31,066 bases of DNA, from assembly GCA_049999725.1 (NCBI GenBank), contig JBNGIS010008719.1:42285-73350 (forward strand). Reading direction: 5' to 3'. The position numbers and the translations under genes were made by a program. Positions within the stretch are counted from its first letter, which is position 1, and every line of letters begins with the position of its first letter. A model generated the notes under the pieces. It did no database searches and was not told the origin of the DNA. It was given only the letters and a program-made list of their open reading frames with translations. Source of the stretch: Haplomitrium mnioides. Its lineage: Eukaryota; Marchantiophyta; Haplomitriopsida; Calobryales. This document shows positions 30,248 through 31,066 of this stretch, piece by piece.

Positions 30248-31066
30248 AGCATTTTAAGAATTTTATTGTATATTGTGTATTTTCAATATATTGTAATTTA
30301 AGATTATTATTTTAAAAAGTACGTGAGAATATTTTGAAGCAACTTGTTGAATTTTTCTACCACCTTGAACTTTTTATTGTATATCATTCCAAGTCGAATG
30401 TTATTCTCTATAAATGAAACTTAAATCTTTAGTTAATATTTTCATTTGCTTTGCAAAATATTTTCTTCTCCAAAATGTATGCATGTTGTTTCCAACTTTA
30501 GTGCTTTCTAGAAGAGTTTAAGGTTATTGTGTTGCTAAAGCATCTGCCCAAATTAACTACTTATTTTTTGCTTATAAGGACTTTGATGTGTAACTTGAAA
30601 CCTTTGGCGTGCTTTGATCCAATTGTAGAGCTTTGTGCCTGTTCTACTTTTAGATTTCGAATTAGAAATTGAAATCTGTGCGTGCGTAGAGTTTGTTGCA
30701 AAAAATAAAACGTTTACCGTTTATATCTTTGGTTGTAGAAGTATGAGCCCTATGCGTGCATAGACTTTGATTCGCAAGTCAAAACATCATGTGTACAAAA
30801 ACTCTTCTGCAGAACCTTAAACCTAGGTTCTTGTCAGTCTTTGTTGTGGAGTGTTTAGATGTTGAGCTTGGATTCCTATGCGCGCATAGACTTTGAGGTG
30901 GAAGTCCAAGCCTTTCACAAGTTCTACTTCTCATATACAACCCTCAAACTTCTACATACAAAGACTACCAGTTACAACTTAGTTTGTACACAAGTCATGG
31001 ATTCTTTTGTAGAACTTAAGACCTTTGTTTGGTTGAATTAAGTCTAAAACTTGGAGATGTTTCTTG
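30248..31066. other. 3' flank of the DUF7869 gene with palindromic cores
   Basis: No gene. AT-rich sequence after the TAA, without a clear AATAAA. Core copies: TGTGCGTGCGTAGAG near 30677, CCTATGCGTGCATAGAC at 30749-30765 and CCTATGCGCGCATAGAC at 30875-30891. The 37-bp unit at 30749-30785 (ending GCAAGTCAAAAC) matches, on the other strand, a unit of the 3140-3646 array, both lying downstream of DUF7869 copies. The element end is not reached. Confidence 0.6.

Noticed and set aside
20823-31066. Terminal inverted repeats of the proposed composite element
   Set aside because: Reading the left flank (20823-21257) against the right flank (30250-31066) showed no convincing long inverted repeat; the right end may lie outside the window.
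1-31066. tRNA, rRNA or microRNA genes
   Set aside because: No cloverleaf with A/B box sequence or rRNA core was seen; the 38-bp inverted repeat at 29948-30052 could make small RNAs but lies in a coding remnant and has no microRNA precursor context.

Overview
The window is an AT-rich, gene-poor stretch of nuclear DNA that looks like a large, repeat-filled land-plant genome. The evidence is a Ty3/gypsy chromovirus with plant-type layout (initiator-Met-tRNA primer site, PR-RT-RH-INT order, chromodomain), introns with consensus splice sites, and nested old transposons. The species cannot be read from the sequence; a non-seed plant or gymnosperm is only a guess. I see no intact host gene, no rRNA or tRNA gene and no CRISPR array. 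Almost everything recognisable is decayed mobile or multicopy sequence, with two 100-N assembly gaps (1560-1659 and 4241-4340).

Layout: 1-2109 is a GC-richer, LTR-like segment that ends in CCACA and cuts into a fragment of a multicopy gene with a DUF7869-type domain (2110-2426, minus). 3140-3646 is a 37-bp tandem array. A second, longer minus-strand copy of the DUF7869 gene runs from 14477 down to 4341. A 6.1-kb chromovirus (6209-12320, LTRs about 89% identical by eye, 5-bp duplication GTTTG) is nested in its intron. From about 14640 to 18150 lies a second, 5'-truncated chromovirus. 18151-19879 has nothing I recognise. 19880-20160 and 20161-20822 are two fused fragments of the gene families found further right.

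21667-30247 is the most interesting part. On the minus strand (25640 to 21667) is a decayed four-exon gene with a ParB-like domain (GGNHST) followed by a class-beta N4/N6 DNA methyltransferase (DIPY motif, then a DLCSGSST SAM-binding motif). About 310 bp away, on the plus strand, starts the longest DUF7869 gene copy (25951-30247), which carries a perfect 38-bp inverted repeat near its 3' end. The two genes are divergent. Both carry, in introns and flanks, short tandem arrays around a palindromic core close to CCTATGCGCGCATAGG.

Working hypothesis (inference): the two genes and the palindromic arrays are parts of one large, poorly described plant mobile element. It would encode a putative DUF7869 transposase or nuclease and a ParB-methyltransferase, with the palindromes as candidate recognition sites. 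All copies here are inactivated, mostly by C-to-T type nonsense changes, frameshifts and nested insertions.
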